From Amylostereum areolatum (taxonomy: Eukaryota > Basidiomycota > Agaricomycetes > Russulales > Stereaceae), in assembly GCA_012932865.1 (NCBI GenBank), contig SAXG01000027.1:310001-374000 (forward strand): a stretch of 64,000 nt of DNA, read 5' to 3'. A program made the position numbers and the translations under genes. Each line of letters opens with the position of its first letter. Within the stretch, counting starts at the first letter, position 1. A model generated the notes under the pieces. That model was given only the letters and a program-made list of their open reading frames with translations, was not told the DNA's origin and did no database searches. Shown here piece by piece: positions 13,116 through 24,789 of this stretch.

Positions 13116-16100
13116 CTACTTAGGCGTCCACCTCGGGGGCGGTACCCTGGTTGTGTACCTGTTTATTATAAGTAGTCCAACCTGTCAGTCGTCTGAAAGA
13201 ATAGCGAGATGATAAGTACTTACGGAACGGTCTTCCCACCTCCCTTAACCTTCTCCACTTGCAGGTCGAACACGAGCTCGCCACTCGCAGGGTCTAGCAC
13301 GATGCTACACCAGTTACGCCGACCCATGATATACTGGCCCTTCGGCTTAGTTCCATCTGTGTCCTTGTCGAATATCGGGATCTGTCATGGCTGTGATTAG
13401 TTCCTAGGGGGGACAGTAGAGGGACGAGGGTACCATGGTCTCGTCAGTGTCAGCGTAGTGCATCGTTCGGTGTGTCTTGGTCGAAAGCGTGTTCACGAGG
13501 GAGAGAACCGCAGCAGGTGGTCTAGCGCTGGTAAGACCTTGTGTAAAAAGCGAAGGCGATAACCACTCACGGTGTATTCACGATGGCGCCTACACCGCGT
13601 TCAGCGGCCATTGCAAAAGAATAAAGAATCAGATACGCACTGGTGACAATGTTGACCATGTAGCGATGGTCCATGGGTGGTGGGACGTCCGGTGCTTTCT
13701 TCACTTTTACCAAAGTTTTGAGCAAGCCCACTGCCCCACAGTGGACGTCTCCGGAAACAAAAGAAATCCGTATCCGGCGGCGTAGTGCCAGTGCCTGCAA
13801 CTGCTCAATGAGCCAGTTGCGTTCAGCCTGCAAAATCAATCTCGTGAGTCATGGTATAAGCAGGCAAGGAATGAAAACAGACCTTGTGGTGTTTTGATGT
13901 CCAATGATCATTCTAGGTGGTGGTCAATAAGTGCGTTGTGTATTGGGCGAACGTAAGTAACCGTACCAGGTCATCCAAAAGCTCTGCGTCCGCATTGAAC
14001 TTATTGACGAACCCTTTCAAACCCATAGATCCCGCTCGACCCAACGTCACCAACGGGTTGAACTTGGATGACAGCATTGTTTCCAAGAAAACCATGCGTG
14101 GATATGCAATTGGAATGCCTGGGGAAAATCTAAGCACTTCATTCCTTCGGTATTTGGCAAGGTATATGCATACCCAATTGCACTATGAGGTGCTCCGTAC
14201 TTGGTGGAAGTAGGTTCATCCTGTCAAACACCTTCTTGTATTCTTCTGGGCTGCACACCTGACTGAGTCTTCGTTCCGCTCTGCACATGGCATTAGCTAA
14301 GAAGCCTCGGACCACACGCAATTATCCTCACCGACAGTCAAGAAGAAGCATCGAAGAGGTCGGTCCAAGATAAGTTAACAGTGAATGAGAGGGGAAAGGG
14401 ATAAAAGGGCCCTGCGAGCCGATGATTGTAGACTTGCTCCAATGTGCGCCGTATCGATCGTCCAAGCCATCCACCTCAGCTGTATAGGATTATAGTCAGT
14501 GCATGCGTAAAGCAGGGACGGGAATGCGTACGATTGATGAAACATTGGAAGAGGAGGAAGAAGAAGTAGCCTCTTGAACCTATGCTGAGAAAGGGGCAAG
14601 TCAGTTTTATGGTCACACGGCGCTGAGAGGGCGCGCACGTTCGAAATACTGGGGCCATCATGAGGTCATCCGGGTCTACGATGTGTGAGCATGGCTACAA
14701 ACGAGGAATGAGATCATTCTCACAGCTCCCAAAACCGTCGATCTGAGCAGGCAGTCCCTAGTCAGCGCGGTAGTATGATACCGGTCAAGAGTGCCGCTCA
14801 CCAGATCTGTAGACGCGAAGGCCTTCGAATCAGCTCACGATCCAATAGGTATATACACGACGACTCACCATGATCATCTGAATTCAACTGGAATTAGAAG
14901 TAGACTATGGTAGCGATGAGGTATACGTACCGGCCATGTTCACCATAGGTCTGAGCCATCACATCAGTTTTGCCCGTCCTCAATAGTCTAGAGAAAACCT
15001 CACATTGAACTGTTCGCTCGTGCGAACGCACCGCTCCGGAATGACTGACAGTAGTGGTTGAAGTAAAACCGATCAATGCAAAACATAATCTCCGGGGTCG
15101 CCGGCATGCCTTTCTTCGCCTCTGGATCGGGGTGGGCGACCCAATCCTGAAGCTCCGGCTCTCGCGTCAAACTGGGCGCGTACATATGTTCAGATCCTCC
15201 CTGATGTCCACGTAAAATACCAAACATACCCGTCACAATAAAGCTGATCTCCACCTCCCATGAGCGCGTGGAAAGGTCGTTCTTCATGCTTGCCGAGGAG
15301 GTCCACCCAGACAGGATCGTATCCGCTTTGGTACCCAGGACCGCGGAAGTCATCGGGGTTCACGCCAGCACTAAAACCGTTACACTGTCGCAGACATACC
15401 GGTCATTGTCCTTGTTCGGAAATGCCTTGCGAGCTTAGGGGAGACCGCGCTTACGGAGTACGCCGCGACGCGCATCGTCTGTGTGCGTCCAGGAACGAAG
15501 AACTCGAGGTCTTGTCCATTATTAAGGTTGTACCGGATACGCATCTCGTGTTCAGAGAGAGGAATTTCAATGAGAAAACGCCAAAATGTGGACGTTCTAA
15601 AGGCAGGTGAGAAGAGAGGCACATAAGCTATTTCTACCCGCGTCGACAAGGACAGGGGATTCACGCACCCGCCATTTCCTTCATACACGTAGATTTCCTG
15701 GCCGATCGCCTGCCGCGCTTGTGAGCGAGGACCATCGTATGACATTGATTCGTGTCCGGGCGCATAGTGCATTGTCATAGGATCGGCCGGATGTGGACCT
15801 AAGTCGATAGAACGCCCGCCGTTTGTCGCACCGTGCTTCTTCTGGGACGTATGCGCTCTGTCGGGATCCCATGTGTAGGTGAGGGTAGGAAATGGCTCAT
15901 AGACGGATCCCACGTCAGCAGCTGGCGAAACAAACGCGCGGTAAGATTCGGCATTAGATGCGACCTGGGATAAAAAGGACTACAGGACGCACTGACAACG
16001 AGCGCGGCCCCGCGCCATATCCCATTCTCGACAGTATCATAACGCAGGAGCGGACCGCACATAAATTGCAGATGTGGATGCATGCGCGCCATACGAAGGT

Positions 16101-16578
16101 TCTGGGAGCGCTCGACGGCGCTCATGTGGACGAGGGTACTCGCCTGAGATTTGGTGGACGGTTCGCGTGGACTGGTCGGATGTTGTATGTCATTTTGTGC
16201 GTGGGGGTATCCTTGCTTGTACTTCTCATAGTTGACTGGGCTCATTTGGGGGGCGAGGTCACCTTTGGAAGGGACAGGCGGCGGGGCAGGAGATGGGTGT
16301 CGAAAGCCGCCTATAAACTGTTCTTGGAGGGGTTGGACCTGCTCTTCAACAGGTTGAAAGCGTCCATCTGGTCCTCTGTAGCGGGGGTAGCCTTCTCCCT
16401 GCGATGAGTCAGAACAGAGATATGAGTGGACTTGAACGAGGACATGCCCTTTCGGCAGCGGCAGCCCTGCGCTGAGCGTGCCAACCAGGATTATCCATGC
16501 CGATGTAAAGTGGGAATCGAACTCGGAGTTGGTCGACGAGTGATGAACCAAGAAAAAGAGAGTGAAGCCCGAAAGCAA
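13116..16578 (-). CDS. PhoD-like phosphatase domain protein
   Basis: A gene with many small exons. The N-terminal exon (about 16400-16033) carries HMSAVERSQNLRMARMHPHL and FMCGPLLRYDTVENGIWRGA. Next come ADVGSVYEPFPTLTYTWDPD, then LSEHEMRIRYNLNNGQDLEF, then ALMGGGDQLYCDG (about 15265-15230). Late exons carry FVSGDVHCGAVG (about 13760) and NIVTS, then TLSTKTHRTMHYADTDETM, and GQYIMGRRNWCSIVLDP. These are the metal-site and framework segments of the fungal PhoD-like family, metallophosphatases with a calcineurin-like fold. Substrate and location are unknown. The last exon probably ends in TRVPPPRWTPK, stop 13116-13118, after an intron at about 13163-13220. The first exon is unresolved: 16578 is the upper limit of the open frame, and an ATG near 16503 (MDNPGWHAQ) is an alternative if spliced. 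Confidence 0.82.
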
Positions 16579-16824
16579 GTTGAACGATGTGTAAGTAAGG
16601 GAAGGGTGGAAGGGGCCAGGCGAGGCTAGTTCGGAGAGTAGCGGCGGAGTAGCCGTCAGCTACATAAGCTCTCCAGATCGGCCGCGATTCCTTGGGCGCT
16701 CCAGCTTCTCCCTCTCTTCACACCAGCCTCTGGTTCTCAGGCTAGCTAGCCAAGCGAAACGACGCTTGAAGTTTGGGGAGAGACAGAAATCCAGTATATA
16801 TTAAGATGCGATTATTGATGGGCC

Positions 16825-18838
16825 CTAGCCAACATGTTCTACAACGCTCGTCACCAACTTCCCGTCCTGCACCTTGGTCAACAGCATCTCCGGCATCGCT
16901 TTCTCCTCAAACACACCGTCCTCCTCGCCCTCCACCGGAAGGCTCACGTTGATGCTGCTGCATTTGGCCGTCGTGATCTCGACCCCGAGACAGTGTTTAC
17001 TCAAGTAGATCTGGCCCGAGTCTGTTGAATCCAGCTGGATCGTTGGTGCTGCGCCCGTGATCTGGAGCGTGAACGATGGAGACGCCGTCACTGACACCGA
17101 TGAAATAACCGAGTCGACCAGAATTGACGTCTTCTTGCAGTTGACTGACACCGATTTGATCAGTAGGGTGCCGCCGGAAGCGGTATCCAGACACTCACTA
17201 AGCGTCACAGCGTTCACCTTTCCCTTGATAATCACCGTTATGTTCTTACACGCGAACAGGTTGACCGTTTGACTGATCTCCGTCTGGTCGACAGTTAACG
17301 CCGACTCATTCTCCTGGTTTTCCTATACCCCACAGAGAACATCAGCAATGGCTGTGGCGAAAGCTCAGAGATGCGACCCACGATGACCCACTTGTTTCCC
17401 TCCAATGCAAATTTGGCAGGTTTCTTCGACATTAACGCCTGCGGCTTGGTGGGCTTGGTCGGTCGTTTCGGTGCTGTGAAGGACGGTGTCAGCTAACACC
17501 TACGCCCGAGCCTATCTCCGCCCCGACAATCCGTTCATCGAGGTGTGAAAGCTCACCTGATGAGGGTGATGGCGTGGAGCTCGGAACGATACTGCTCGCT
17601 CTTAACGCCGGGTTTTTATGCGTCATTTCGCTCTTGTCAACCTTGCGCAAGCCTCTCGTTACATCCTCACCGCGATTTAGCTCAGCGAATACCGCCGCGA
17701 CACCACCACCGGCCGCGGGAGCAGCGCCAGTAGGTGGCGGCGGCGGAGGTGCAGGTGCAGGAGGCGGGGGCGGAGGTGGGGGCGGAGGAGCTCCTCCGGC
17801 GGCAGGTGCAGGAGTGGCTTTGTATTCCGTGATAGATATACCCTATAGAAGGGAAAGCACGTCGTGTCAGAGGTGACATTCTGAGTAGTAACGGACTCCC
17901 ACCTTTGCATTCCATACAAGACCAGTCGTGTGGTACTCCATGACATATTTCTTCATTTCGTCAAAGATCGCGATATAAGCACGGACCCACTCCACATGCT
18001 TCGCGTCCCTACATTGCTCTTTATTAGTATATCGTCTAAGAGTATTAGGTTCGACGACGCACTTCTCCTTGAATTCCTTGATGATGCGGTTCCCATAAAA
18101 TTGACTTGACTCCTTTACTTCGCTCACATATGGACCTGGCTTGCTCTCCTGCACGTGCCCTGTCTCATCAGCGAATATCCATTGCCGGACAGACCAGACA
18201 TACCAGGGTCACCCATGCCACCGCGGGCGCGCCCTCCGCGAGGAAGGACAGATGATTAAACCAATCGCGCTCCTTCCTATTGGCGTCCTTCAGCTGTGTG
18301 ATCGCTTCGACGTCTTTCTGCAAGTCGGTCAGTAACGTTGCGAACGCCTTCTGATCCGGTTTCTTGCACAGTGCCGCCGTCCTGATTAGCCCAGAAACAT
18401 TGTTATACAGCTTTTCGACGAGCTTCGACTAAGAAAAATAGGTTGAGCACGGGCCATAGGGCAGGCAAACAAGGGATTAGGGTACGTAAACACGTACCTG
18501 CTCGACGACGATCGGGATAGCGAACGACTCGGTGAGCTTTACAAATGGCTTAACCTTGCCGTTGAGAACCTGAGTCTCGAACGCAACGACGCTTGGTGGA
18601 TCCTCTATGACCGTCGGTGCAGGCGGGGGCGCGGCAGCAGAGCCAGTCGCGATGGCCGGGACACCGACGATCCCTTCAGCAGAGTTGGTGAAATCGCGGT
18701 TACAGATATCCTCCAAACGCGACGTAACAGCTTCTAGTCTGTGGACCACGGGAAATATGTGAGGTAAGGCGAGAAGACGGGTGGTACACGTACTCACCGC
18801 TTGAGAACCGTGGACATGTTGAGGTTGCCGTTTGACAT
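16825..18838 (-). CDS. CAP1: adenylyl cyclase-associated protein (CAP/Srv2)
   Basis: Domains appear in the expected order. The N-terminal cyclase-binding helix is MSNGNLNMSTVLKR plus LEAVTSRLEDICNRDF. The helical folded domain follows (FVKLTESFAIPIVVEQ, LTDLQKDVEAITQLKDANRK, WVRAYIAIFDEMKKYVMEYH). A proline-rich linker (about 17830-17700, PPPPPPPP runs) binds profilin or SH3 domains. A WH2-like/basic part (KVDKSEMTHKNP, AKFALEGNKWVI) precedes the C-terminal beta-helix CARP domain (ENQENESALTVDQTEISQTV, NCKKTSILVDSV, STDSGQIYLSKHCLGVEI), stop 16825. CAP recycles cofilin-bound ADP-actin in the cytoplasm and, in yeast, links Ras to adenylyl cyclase. All modules are present over about eight exons. 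The start at 18838 is chosen because its exon splices into the conserved helix. Confidence 0.92.
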
Positions 18839-19274
18839 GGTGGCCAAGTGGAGCAATATGGAATGAAAAGGATATAGGGGCGTGTGGCGCCGGGTGACAG
18901 GACTGAGTTCGGTGAGTAAGTATGTATGCCGTTGACGAGGCCCGTCGTTGAGATGATTGTAGATTCGCGGTCGGTTCGAGCACGGCGGTGTATAAAGCTG
19001 GAAAGGAAGCTAAGTCTCACGGTTAGACCAGTTTCTATTCATATAACCGGTCTACGAAGCTTCTTGCAGTGCTGACTTGCTGTACATGCACACACTGGTT
19101 CATCAACCTCACAAGCATTGTGGCGATACCAATGAGCAGTGTTCTTTGAATAAAGGGTGGATAGCAATGTAAAGCGCGAAGTCAGATAGAACTAGTTCGA
19201 GGCTGATGCTTAATGCTTGAAGCAAGAATACGAATGAGGTGAAGGAACCTAGACATCACTTCGAGCTTCGAACT
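18839..19274. other. intergenic spacer
   Basis: About 440 nt between the CAP start and the release-factor stop, both on the minus strand. It should hold the CAP promoter. No distinctive motif was recognised. Confidence 0.4.
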
Positions 19275-19795
19275 TCAAGCTTCATCATTGAATCTTTCAT
19301 CGTCATGGTCTTCACCTTGCTGTTTCGCCTTCTTCTTTGCCTTCTTCCTTCGCCTGCGTTCTCGCTCGATCTGCTTTGCCTTTTGCAGTTCACTCTTCGA
19401 TAAACCGGGGTTGCTGATTTTGTCCAGCTGCTTCGTCGTCAGTCAAGGTTAGGTGAGCGACAGCGACAAGTTGCACCTTGTCTAGTAGGTGACGACGAGC
19501 CAACATGCGATTAGTTTCTAACGAGCGAGTTTCTTGGCATGTAACACGAAGACCAGTCGGTTTATGAGTGAGTTGTACATTATTCTGGGTTTTATTGATA
19601 GATTGACCTCCAGGGCCACTGCCTGAGAATGGATTCAGCAACGAAGGTACAAGCAGAAAATCAAACTCGTTACCTCGAACAAAAGACTCTTCTAAATCCT
19701 CCTCCTTCAACTCGGGCACCTGACGATCCTTATGGGCCTTTTTCAGCTGTGAATAGAATCTAGGAACAGATATTGTTTCATCCGGCGGTGGTGAG
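19275..19795 (-). CDS. mitochondrial-type GGQ release-factor-like module (C12orf65/Rso55-like)
   Basis: Exons read RFYSQLKKAHKDRQVPELKE, then DLEESFVRG, and across an intron (GTAACG...TCTCAG) SGSGPGGQSINKTQNNVQLT. A last exon follows with KISNPGLSKSELQKAKQIE and a lysine/arginine-rich tail, stop 19275-19277. The GGQ motif and basic tail are those of class-I release-factor-domain proteins (MTRFR/C12orf65, Rso55), which release peptides from stalled mitochondrial ribosomes; there is no codon-recognition domain. The frame has no ATG of its own: just upstream of the RFYSQ exon it meets TGA codons. It opens only by splicing from the MZM1-like exon (donor GTTAGT at 19863, acceptor before 19795). 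It is therefore probably the C-terminal half of a joint product, or is translated from an internal ATG in the MZM1 exon. Confidence 0.8.
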
Positions 19796-19803
19796 CTGGC
19801 AAG

Positions 19804-20426
19804 TCATCTGTATCAGAATGAGCGATACCCTCAAGCCACGGAAACGGGAGTGTGTGTACTAACGAGTCAGACTGAGCCTGTTTCTCCTGCTTGCGCTGTC
19901 GGCGGCTGGAAGGAGGGTCTGGAGGGTTGGACATGACGCGGTTAAGCTCGTTGTCGCCGAGCTCACTGTGCTCTGTGAGACGGATTTCTATTGAAAGCTC
20001 ATAAGAGCACGACACGAATTATATAGGAGAATGACGCACTCCATGTATCATTGCCATCCGGATCTGGCAGCGCAGGCTGTCTTTCCGCTTGAACGACGTT
20101 TCTCCGAAGGAAATTCGCCACGTCTTTATTGAGGTTCAGCCTTTGACGAAGGTCGTCCTCGCTTTCGGCCGTGCGCAGATTACCAAAGTCAATCCGCATC
20201 TTTTCGTGGAAAGCTAGGCATGGAATAAGGAACTGACACATCCGTTTACATTGCCTAACATGAGCACGTACCTTGGAGGACGGGTGGGTCGCCTGTAAAC
20301 CTTGAGTAAAGCCCTATGTGGAGAGATAGAGCACGAACCATTGAAAGTAACACGGGCTGCTCTCCACAGGTCGCGGTAAGATGCGCGAGCGGCAGCCTGG
20401 AGAGAGGGTGTGAACAGGACGCTCAT
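19804..20426 (-). CDS. MZM1: MZM1/LYRM7-like LYR protein (complex III assembly), reads on into a release-factor module
   Basis: Starts MSVLFTPSLQAAARASYRDL, the LYR-type N terminus of Mzm1, followed across two introns by GDPPVLQ and AFHEKMRIDF. Then come LRRNVVQAE and WKIRLTEHSELGDNELNR. Mzm1 stabilises the Rieske protein in the mitochondrial matrix before its insertion into complex III. After QAQSD the last codon is split by a perfect donor (GTTAGT at 19863). Two acceptors lie 12 nt apart. Joining at 19807 gives a stop at once (TGA 19804-19806; 136 residues). Joining at 19795 continues in frame into the GGQ module and gives about 277 residues. The ATG at 20426 is preferred over one at 20465 because it fits the family start. 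Confidence 0.82.
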
Positions 20427-20964
20427 GGAAGGACTCGGAGGAGCTGAAGATTGGGCAACCGACAATTGGTTGAGGGACGGTCACGAGGTAAATGCTGACA
20501 TCATCCCCCGTTCAGGCACTTCCGAGATCTTGTAAACGATCTTAGATCGAAAGCGTGTCGGGCCGACCGCGTCGACGCGCGCGACGCGTCTCTCCTCCGC
20601 CCTTCATCCCGCTTACCTTGTATCTATTCCACAGGACCACCATAAATGCCCAGCAAAATATGTAGCAATGTACGCATGTTAAGCTTACCTAATGCTGAAA
20701 TTCTGATAACGTCGGAGGCCTCAATCGCTGGAAAATATGCCTGGAGTGGACAACATTGCTCAACGACGTTCCCGACGCGTCTATCGCGGTTTGTAACAGC
20801 TGGACGACCAGTGTGGGCGTACCCCCGCTCGTCAAAATATCCTCGGAGACCTGCAAAGCCTCTGATACGCAAATACTAAAGGCAGTCAACAAAGACGCGC
20901 TGATTTCTCACGTGACCCGCGTCGCTTTAGGTTCTGTTGAGTGGTCGGAGGTTGAACACACCTT
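20427..20964. other. intergenic region between MZM1-like gene and histone H1
   Basis: Divergent promoter space. A minus-strand stretch at about 20620-20890 stays open (LLTAFSICVSEALQVSEDIL, hydrophobic and serine/threonine rich) but has no clear start, splice or family. I leave it uncalled. Confidence 0.35.
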
Positions 20965-21050
20965 GCTTTCCTTCCCCCACCATCTCTTCCCCCCCTCCGC
21001 CCATCCCGCCGTCTACCTCCCTATCCCCCCGCCCATTCTCAACCGGTCCT
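20965..21050 (+). promoter_or_regulatory. C/T-rich tract upstream of histone H1
   Basis: A long pyrimidine-rich stretch ends about 40 nt before the ATG at 21091. Such CT-rich tracts are common upstream of strongly expressed fungal genes; the role here is inferred. Confidence 0.4.
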
Positions 21051-21090
21051 TTCACAAACACAGTCCTAAAGCCTCACAACATAAAGTAAC

Positions 21091-22390
21091 ATGTCTGCGA
21101 CCAAGAAATCAACCCCCACCAAGTCCACCAAGAAAGCCGCCGCATCCAAGGCGGTTCCCTCTCACCCAAGCTGGACGGATATGATCAAGGTAAGATTCAC
21201 GCACATATAGGCATCTAGCTCTTTGCATCTTGGATCTCCTCGCAAGCTTTCCCGTTCATCGTTGTCGTCGTGCTCGTTGCCCAAAAGGGGTCGGCGTCGC
21301 TCCCGGCTGTCGCCGCGCGTGAACGATTCCTGTTCCCGCCATCGTTCCACGCTTTCCCCGTGCTGTGAAAACATGCTAATTGACCCCCTCGCGATCTTCG
21401 CACAACAACAACGTACTCATCTTTGTCTTGCTCGCCTTTGCTAGGAATGTATCGCCGAGCACAAGGAGGACGCCCGTATCGGAGTGTCTCGCCCTCAGAT
21501 CAAGAAGTAAGTACATTCCGACATCCATGGCCGCCGCCAGCGAAGTTACTGACCTCGAATAGGTATGTCGAGGAAACCTACAAGTTGGAGATCGGCAACG
21601 CACAAACCTCTCAGCTCGCCAGGGCTATCGCTGTCGGCGCCGAAAAGGGCACATTTGTCCTCCCCAAAGGTAATCGCTTTCCGTTCCAGCTAGCCCTCAA
21701 GTTCTCACATCACGGTCGGGGCAGGTCCATCTGGACGTGTTAAGCTTCCTCCCAAGAATGCGAAGACAGTCGATTCTTCGGAGGCCAAGGAGGTATGTCA
21801 TTTGACAGTGATTGTGGGGCCACGTGTTTGACACACGCCCACAGAACAAACCGGCACCCAAGGCGGTCAAAGCAGCGCCCGCCAAAGCAGCTGCTAAGCC
21901 CAAGGCTAAGACTGCTACCACGAAGGCAGCCACCGCTCGCAAGCCCGCCGCTGCTAAAGCTCCTGCAAAAGCTCCTGTCTCGAAGGCGAAGACCGTGAAG
22001 AAGCCCACTGTTGGTAAGGCCGCCGCTGCCAAACCAGCTGCGAAGAAAGCCCCCGCTAAGAAGGCGGATGCCCCGGCGAAAGAGGCCCCCGCAAAGAAGA
22101 CACTGGCTGGCAAGAAGGCTGCTCCCGAGAAGAAAACCGCTGTGGCTTCACGGCGTGGTGCCGCTAAGAAGGTAAACTTGCGTTGTAGTATCAAGCGCCG
22201 CAGACACTGACAGCAAACCTACAGGCCGTCACTGGCGCGACGACCACTACCAAGGCCAAGACCGCGGCTGCTAAGAAAGTCCCAGCAGCGAAGGCGTCTC
22301 GTGCAACGTCCGCCAGGAAGGTATGTATACTGTATATCTCGTATTCCGCCGCCCTAACCTGTTACATCGTAGACCGCCAAGAAGGCATGA
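21091..22390 (+). CDS. linker histone H1
   Basis: The first exon is MSATKKSTPTKSTKKAAASK followed by VPSHPSWTDMIK. Then come the winged-helix globular domain exons: ECIAEHKEDARIGVSRPQIK, KYVEETYKLEIGNAQTSQLA and RAIAVGAEKGTFVLPKG. The tail is a long lysine/alanine/proline-rich stretch with KKAPAK-like repeats from 21844 on, closing ARKTAKKA with TGA at 22388-22390. This is the standard three-part structure of H1, which binds linker DNA at the nucleosome entry/exit site. About seven exons are needed, with short introns at 21190-21445, 21509-21561, 21671-21724, 21793-21844 and two in the tail. The first intron is long for this locus (about 255 nt), which is common near a promoter. No key part is missing. 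Confidence 0.92.
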
Positions 22391-24279
22391 ACGTTGCGCG
22401 GCCTCGTCCCTTGTCGTTCACCTGTGCCATACAAGCCCCGTTTATCTTTATACTATCTCTACCTTCGTACATGTGGTGATTCATCCCCCCTGTGAGTAGA
22501 GGCCGTCAGTGATGTTGTAGCCGGAACATAGACTGTCTCAGTATCTTTCTCGTCATAGCCTGTACCAATTCGACGATTTGTTTGACTTGTCAATGTATGA
22601 ATATAACTTATGTTTTTCTTGTTCTGCTGTTTGAGATCTGAGGTTGCCACAACGCGAACGGGACACTTCAACTTTCCGGGATGTCAGCAGTGGTACATAC
22701 TTACTCGGGATCTTCACATATCGTCATTCCTCACGGTGACGCCCTGAGGAAGCTTCTATGATCGACCTTTCGAAGCTCGATATGGTCGAAGCTCAAGGCA
22801 GCGTCTCTCATAAACGCCCAGTGAGCGGTTGTCGTGGTACTAGTTGAGCCAAAGACTGTTTAGGCAACTCTCTTTCCTAATCCAGAAGTACACGATGCGT
22901 CGCCGTGAAGTTGCGCACATTACACAACAGCAAGGCCTCGATTGAATAGGTAGATAGTTACTCATGCATCAGCATTCACAGAAGTTGGAGAAATTACTAG
23001 TAAGTTAGAGGTGCTACAGATAGAAAGGCACAGCTCTCGAAGAGCAAGCAATGGAAAAAATTGAGACACGACAGCCCGAGAGTAGTCTGAATCGAGTTAC
23101 GCGTCCACAAGGGACACGCGCCGCGAAGTGCACTAAAGGATCCTTGTAAGTACTGATAACGGCCGCTCCGTCCACAACGCGGACGCTGTCAGTTTTCACT
23201 GGCAAACGCAGCTCTGCGGTGTCGTCAGGTGATGTTAAATAACAACGGTAGCCGCTGTAATAAGCATAGAACAGTCGGGTTTCCGGACAAGTTCCACACC
23301 GTAAAGCAACCAGGCTCCTCGCCGGAGGCCACGCCAAAGACGCAGATGACGACACGGTAGAGCTCAGCGTTGAGGACGGGGAGAGCGGTGGTACGGACCC
23401 AGAGACTCGGGTCACACCCGAGTCGGGGTGCCTGACGACGATTCCAACCCTCCCGAAAGCACATTCCTACGTTCCAGGGCCTGACTTTGCCACGACGTAT
23501 AGGACGATCACAGGCGGGCGCACGTCAAGTCTTGACGAGGCTTGGGAAGGGAGTTTCTGGTTCGCCGCATCGCGCTATTGGCACGCGACTCTGCTAGAGC
23601 TATGTGTGATGCTCAGACCTTAGCCCGCTCGCGAAGATAGACGGTGAACGTCCTGTGGGGGGCGAGCGTCGCGGCTTTCGAGCTGTCGTGGTGAATCGAT
23701 GAAGAAATACGAAGGCGATTTTTTATACTTTATCGCCGTGAGAATTTCCCGGACGATCCCGACTTGCGATCAACACCCAACGTCACCCGTCGCCCGAAGG
23801 TGGGAGCAGATAGGCGTACCGGAGTTAGACCACCGAGGACGATCTCTGTCGAGGACATCCCCAATCGACTGACCTGATACCACCAAATGGAACTCCTGTC
23901 CTGGTTGTACCATATAGCGTGGAAGGATCCCACGGCAGACATTGAGGAACCAAACAGTAAGGCTGCTTACAGATATTTGACTCTTTGAGTAAGTAGCCTA
24001 AATCTTGACAAGATACCACCATGAAGTACAATGACTTGTAGATACGAGTCCTTACAGAGTCAACATAATGGTGCATGTACAACAAAGTCCCCGGTAAAAC
24101 GTCCAATGTGCTATATAGTCCTTGTGATGTGTCCAATAAGTCGAAAACAAAGTCCGCTCGTACAAACGCACTCTTCCTCCGGCATTACAATGGTCTGTAA
24201 TAGCGGCGTTAGCGTGATGTCCATATTGTGAGTCACGGTGACGAGGTGACCATTCTGCTCACCATTCGACTACTTAATA
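22391..24279. other. region without a firm gene; possible coding stretch near 23014-23464 (minus)
   Basis: Two overlapping minus-strand frames look protein-like. One (about 23464-23225) has WVRTTALPVLNAELYRVVIC and EEPGCFTVWNLSG. The other, downstream (about 23210-23014), has LPVKTDSVRVVDGAAVISTY and DPLVHFAARVPCG. Joining them would need an intron around 23230-23300 that I could not place with confidence. No family is recognised. The rest, including the 3' UTR of H1, shows nothing. Confidence 0.35.
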
Positions 24280-24702
24280 TCAGAAGTCCAGACCGCACTG
24301 AGAACGATCCACCTGAGTCGCCGTCGCATCGACGCGCCCAAGGAACTCGGCCTGTCCGTCCGTCAAGTCGTTCATCGCTTCCAACGACAGGTTGAAGCCA
24401 TCGTCCGTGTGGTCGATGGCAAGGACCGTGATGGTTTTCCCTTGATAGGTGAGATGCCAACACGACCCACAGCTGGTGGATCCCCAGCCCGCGATGGCCG
24501 AGGCGCCTCCAATGTGTGGGAACGTGGGGAGGTCTCCGAAGTCGTTGTAGCCATGGGGGATGAGACCCTGGGGGCCATCGGAGCAAGCGACGGTGGTCAA
24601 TGAGCCACTCTTGTTGTCGTATGTCTGGTCATAGCTGACAGTGGTCGCATACGCTGACGCGGCGGCGAGGATGAGGGTGGACAGGGTGGCGAGGAATTGC
24701 AT
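24280..24702 (-). CDS. cerato-platanin family secreted protein
   Basis: An intronless 140-residue protein. MQFLATLSTLILAAASAYA is a signal peptide. The mature part shows the family pattern: VSYDQTYDN near its start, ACSDG, an IGGASAIAGWGSTSCGSCW core, IDHTDDGFNLSLEAMNDLT, and the ending QVDRSQCGLDF. The four cysteines form the two conserved disulfides. Cerato-platanins are expansin-like secreted proteins that bind chitin oligomers and the fungal wall and can be sensed by plants as elicitors; the length is the usual one. The ATG at 24702 is chosen because it begins the signal peptide. A TATAAAG box lies about 80 nt upstream. It stands alone, with no gene cluster around it. Confidence 0.92.
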   Translation of the reverse strand: MQFLATLSTLILAAASAYATTVSYDQTYDNKSGSLTTVACSDGPQGLIPHGYNDFGDLPTFPHIGGASAIAGWGSTSCGSCWHLTYQGKTITVLAIDHTDDGFNLSLEAMNDLTDGQAEFLGRVDATATQVDRSQCGLDF

Positions 24703-24782
24703 GACGGTGAAAGCGAGCCTACGAAGAGGGTTAAAGACGAAGAGTGTAAAGCGGATGAGGGAGATACCACCTTGACCGAGCA

Positions 24783-24789
24783 CTTTATA
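24783..24789 (-). promoter_or_regulatory. TATA-like box of the cerato-platanin gene
   Basis: TATAAAG on the minus strand, about 80 nt before the ATG at 24702. The same heptamer sits about 100 nt before the other small secreted protein gene. Confidence 0.45.

Noticed and set aside
19743..20015. Read-through frame ending LFLDSIHS as the MZM1 C terminus
   Set aside because: It needs retention of two introns with good splice sites; the spliced forms explain the sequence better.
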